From: CAXYVX01 sp049297855
GTDB taxonomy: Bacteria; Patescibacteriota; Saccharimonadia; Saccharimonadales; Saccharimonadaceae
DNA length: 35,438 nucleotides
Reading direction: 5' to 3'
NCBI GenBank assembly: GCA_049297855.1
Contig: JBAQVB010000036.1
Coordinates: 1-35,438 of the forward strand
The notes under the pieces are model-generated. The model was not told the DNA's origin, ran no database searches, and saw nothing but the letters and a program-made list of their open reading frames with translations. A program made the position numbers and the translations under genes. Of the stretch, positions 34,419-35,438 are shown piece by piece. Each line of letters begins with the position of its first letter. The first letter of the stretch is position 1.

Positions 34419-34520
34419 CTATCTTCCGATTGATTTTAGCGCAAGCGAAATCTGGTGTCAAGATATTGACTTTTATCCAATTCATGTATTAAATTACAAC
34501 GTTTTTATTGAATGTGAATA

Positions 34521-34549
34521 TTGACATTTTCACTTAATTCTGCTAGTAT
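34521..34549 (+). promoter_or_regulatory. Strong promoter TTGACA-17-TGC-TAGTAT
   Basis: A perfect -35 (34521-34526), a 17-base spacer and an extended -10 (TAGTAT, 34544-34549) make this the closest match to a housekeeping promoter in the window. Predicted start is near 34556. Confidence 0.8.
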
Positions 34550-34567
34550 GATGACAAGTTTTTCACG

Positions 34568-34585
34568 GCTTTTGGTCGGAAAAGC
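34568..34585 (+). promoter_or_regulatory. Leader hairpin GCTTTT-GGTCGG-AAAAGC
   Basis: A perfect six-base-pair stem with a six-base loop lies early in the leader of the 37-codon gene. Function unknown. Confidence 0.5.
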
Positions 34586-34617
34586 ATAATAAAATAAACA
34601 ATAGAAAGGCGATAATT

Positions 34618-34731
34618 TTGGAAAAATCTCCTCTGTTTTCGTGGTCGCGTCAACGTAGTCATGAAGAGCTGGCGGCGTTCATCACGGGACGACTGTTGGC
34701 GCTCGAAGCGGTCAGTATTGATGATAATTAA
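34618..34731 (+). CDS. Small 37-residue protein of unknown function, own promoter and terminator
   Basis: TTG start with AAAGG eight bases upstream; TAA at 34729-34731. The product is hydrophilic and basic at the start (EKSPLFSWSRQRSHEE), then has an amphipathic helix (LAAFITGRLLALEAV) and an acidic end (SIDDN). It has no signal peptide. The gene is framed by the strong promoter at 34521-34549 and the terminator at 34743-34772, giving an independent transcript of about 215 bases. I do not recognise it. The RNA itself could be the functional product instead; an overlapping ATG frame from 34661 is less likely because it runs through the terminator. Confidence 0.55.
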   Translation: MEKSPLFSWSRQRSHEELAAFITGRLLALEAVSIDDN

Positions 34732-34742
34732 TCACGCCAACA

Positions 34743-34772
34743 AAAAAGCTCGCATCGTTTTGTGGGCTTTTT
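34743..34772 (+). terminator. Intrinsic terminator of the 37-codon gene
   Basis: AAAAAGCTCGCA pairs with TGTGGGCTTTTT (12 base pairs including two G-U) around a six-base loop, ending in a T-run. Confidence 0.85.
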
Positions 34773-34781
34773 GTTATAAAT

Positions 34782-34802
34782 AAAAATCGCCGACGAACCG
34801 GC
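34782..34802 (-). terminator. Short terminator downstream of initiator tRNA
   Basis: On the minus strand GCCG-GTTCGT-CGGC is followed by a T-rich run, 10 bases beyond the tRNA 3' end and facing the plus-strand terminator. Confidence 0.6.
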
Positions 34803-34812
34803 AAAATAATTT

Positions 34813-34890
34813 TGGTAGCGGGGGTTGGATTTGAACCAACGACCTTGTGGTTATGAGCCACACGAGCTGACCAGACTGCTCCACCCCGCG
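34813..34890 (-). tRNA. Initiator tRNA-fMet (CAU)
   Basis: A full cloverleaf of 78 bases including an encoded CCA. Initiator marks are present: C1 does not pair with base 72 (here U), and the D-stem has A11-U24 (GAGC/GCTC). The anticodon loop is CTCATAA and the T-arm GTTGG-TTCAAAT-CCAAC. The anticodon stem is TGTGG/CCACA, so only two of the three canonical consecutive G-C pairs of initiators are kept; pair 29-41 is U-A. Confidence 0.95.
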
Positions 34891-34920
34891 ATATATTTAA
34901 TTGTTAACAGATCCATCACC

Positions 34921-34990
34921 GTCAACTCGTAACCAAGGCTATGAGCTAAACTCTCACCAGGTACTGACCAGACTGTTCTGACCCGAGATG
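34921..34990 (-). other. tRNA-fMet-like remnant
   Basis: This stretch between the two tRNAs shares a 12-base identity (34964-34975) with the D-arm of the initiator tRNA (34867-34878), similar flanking bases, and TATGAGC (34940-34946) matching its anticodon loop at 34852-34858, but with 9 extra bases between the two blocks. It cannot be folded into a complete cloverleaf. It looks like a decayed tandem copy, transcribed as the leader of the intact tRNA. Confidence 0.45.
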
Positions 34991-35008
34991 AATGTTGATA
35001 ACTGGTTA

Positions 35009-35017
35009 ATTATAGCA
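35009..35017 (-). promoter_or_regulatory. Extended -10 (TGCTATAAT) upstream of the remnant and initiator tRNA
   Basis: TGC-TATAAT lies between the two tRNA genes and would start a transcript near 35002 that includes the tRNA-like remnant and then tRNA-fMet. Confidence 0.6.
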
Positions 35018-35037
35018 CATTTCTCTATAAATAAAAC

Positions 35038-35114
35038 TGGTAGCACCACCTGGGCTTGAACCAGGGACCTTAGGCTTATGAGTCCTACGCTCTAACCAGC
35101 TGAGCTATGGTGCC
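35038..35114 (-). tRNA. tRNA with CAU anticodon (elongator Met, or Ile2)
   Basis: A 77-base cloverleaf with encoded CCA: acceptor GGCACCA/TGGTGCT (G1-U72 wobble), D-stem GCTC/GAGC, anticodon loop CTCATAA, variable AGGTC, T-arm CCTGG-TTCAAGC-CCAGG. The anticodon stem TAGGA/GCCTA closes with an A31-G39 mismatch. Elongator Met is the default call; a lysidine-modified Ile2 cannot be excluded by reading alone. Confidence 0.93.
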
Positions 35115-35313
35115 ATATGCGTTAAAATTCTCGCCACTCGGATAGAAAAATCGCGCTATCTTATCCTATCAGATTGCGACCAAATTTTCAAACTGGAATC
35201 ATGGTTACTGTTGCCAGTTTCGCAATATGAGCGTCGTAACTAATCTCATTTTATTTAGCGTGATTTGACCATTATGACGCATGGATGCAATCCATAGATG
35301 TTAGCGACTTGAT

Positions 35314-35438
35314 TTAGCTAGCATTTGCGCAATAGAAAGTCTTACTAGACAATATCGTCACCACAGCATAAGATCCCGTAACATTCGTAACTAAGTTTTT
35401 GCTGCCATCCGTGGCACAACTAGTATTTGCATATATGT
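35314..35438 (-). CDS. C-terminal end of a type IV pilin-like protein (partial)
   Basis: The minus-strand frame enters from the right edge and ends with TAA at 35314. The visible residues (ANTSCATDGSKNL, VTGSYAVV, KTFYCANAS) are Gly/Ser/Thr-rich with two cysteines near the C-terminus, the usual look of a pilin C-terminal beta region closed by a disulfide. The N-terminal pilin helix lies outside the window, so the call rests on style only. The 199 bases between it and the tRNA hold a perfect inverted repeat (ATGGAT-GCA-ATCCAT on the plus strand, 35281-35295) and a weak tRNA promoter (TTGAAA, 17 bases, TAGGAT). Confidence 0.5.
   Translation of the reverse strand, partial: IYANTSCATDGSKNLVTNVTGSYAVVTILSSKTFYCANAS

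Noticed and set aside
34551..34589. Twelve-codon leader peptide starting one base after the -10 box at 34544-34549
   Set aside because: Its ATG would lie upstream of the expected transcription start, so it should not be in the RNA.
1..35438. CRISPR array, prophage or insertion sequence
   Set aside because: No regularly spaced repeats, transposase, integrase or phage structural genes were seen anywhere in the window.

Overview
The window reads as a chromosomal segment from a reduced-genome bacterium of the Candidate Phyla Radiation, most probably Saccharibacteria (TM7). This is inference from gene content and style: a VirB6/TrbL-like type IV secretion protein, a type IV pilin-like C-terminus at the right edge, a heterodimeric ABC exporter, a DHA2 drug exporter, MurJ, FtsH, PNPase, RuvB, LepA and DUF4186 packed with very short spacers. 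TGA is a normal stop here (it ends the P-type ATPase, the DHA2 exporter, the flavoprotein and the first VirB6 ORF), so the UGA-recoded CPR lineages are excluded.

Layout. 1-3084 (-): a very large one-polypeptide restriction-modification protein (GIY-YIG, SF2 helicase, start of an N6-methylase), cut by the left edge. 3122-5841 (-): aspS and a CorC-like CBS membrane protein. 5908-6732 (+): a membrane-anchored DsbA-like oxidoreductase, separated from pnp (-) by a two-way terminator. 9088-12577 (-): a serine beta-lactamase-fold protein, a DHA2 exporter and an AbrB-like regulator interrupted by TGA. 12662-14370 (-): a TylF-like methyltransferase and ruvB. 14435-20394 (+): a P1B-type ATPase and a two-gene ABC exporter. 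20395-24001 (-): gmk, DUF4186 and lepA. 24205-26049 (+): murJ. 26060-29624 (-): ftsH and a GT-C glycosyltransferase. 29683-31961 (-): VirB6-like protein in two overlapping ORFs. 32014-34403 (-): a flavoprotein, an 88-residue ATP-cone-like protein and a six-helix membrane protein. 34404-35438: a tiny 37-codon gene with its own promoter and terminator, initiator tRNA-Met, a tRNA-like remnant, a second CAU tRNA and the end of a pilin-like gene.

The most unusual structure is at 21514-24001. The elongation factor 4 gene lepA is split exactly at the linker between domains II and III, and an intact 156-residue ORF with a Cys/His NlpC/P60-like pattern sits between the halves. The Shine-Dalgarno of the inserted ORF is made from the last codons of the lepA N-terminal half, and an extended -10 box lies over the insert's stop codon just ahead of the C-terminal half. 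Both halves look complete, so this appears to be a stable three-gene arrangement rather than decay.

A second pattern runs through the whole window: most first genes of transcription units have an extended -10 box (TGn + TATAAT or TAAAAT) only 6-11 bases before the start codon and no Shine-Dalgarno, which predicts leaderless mRNAs, while many internal operon genes have Shine-Dalgarno sites or overlapping stop/start codons. Other points of interest are a pyridine-nucleotide oxidoreductase-family protein that has lost both redox cysteines and the C-terminal catalytic His, and a type ISP-like restriction enzyme layout with a GIY-YIG domain in the nuclease position.
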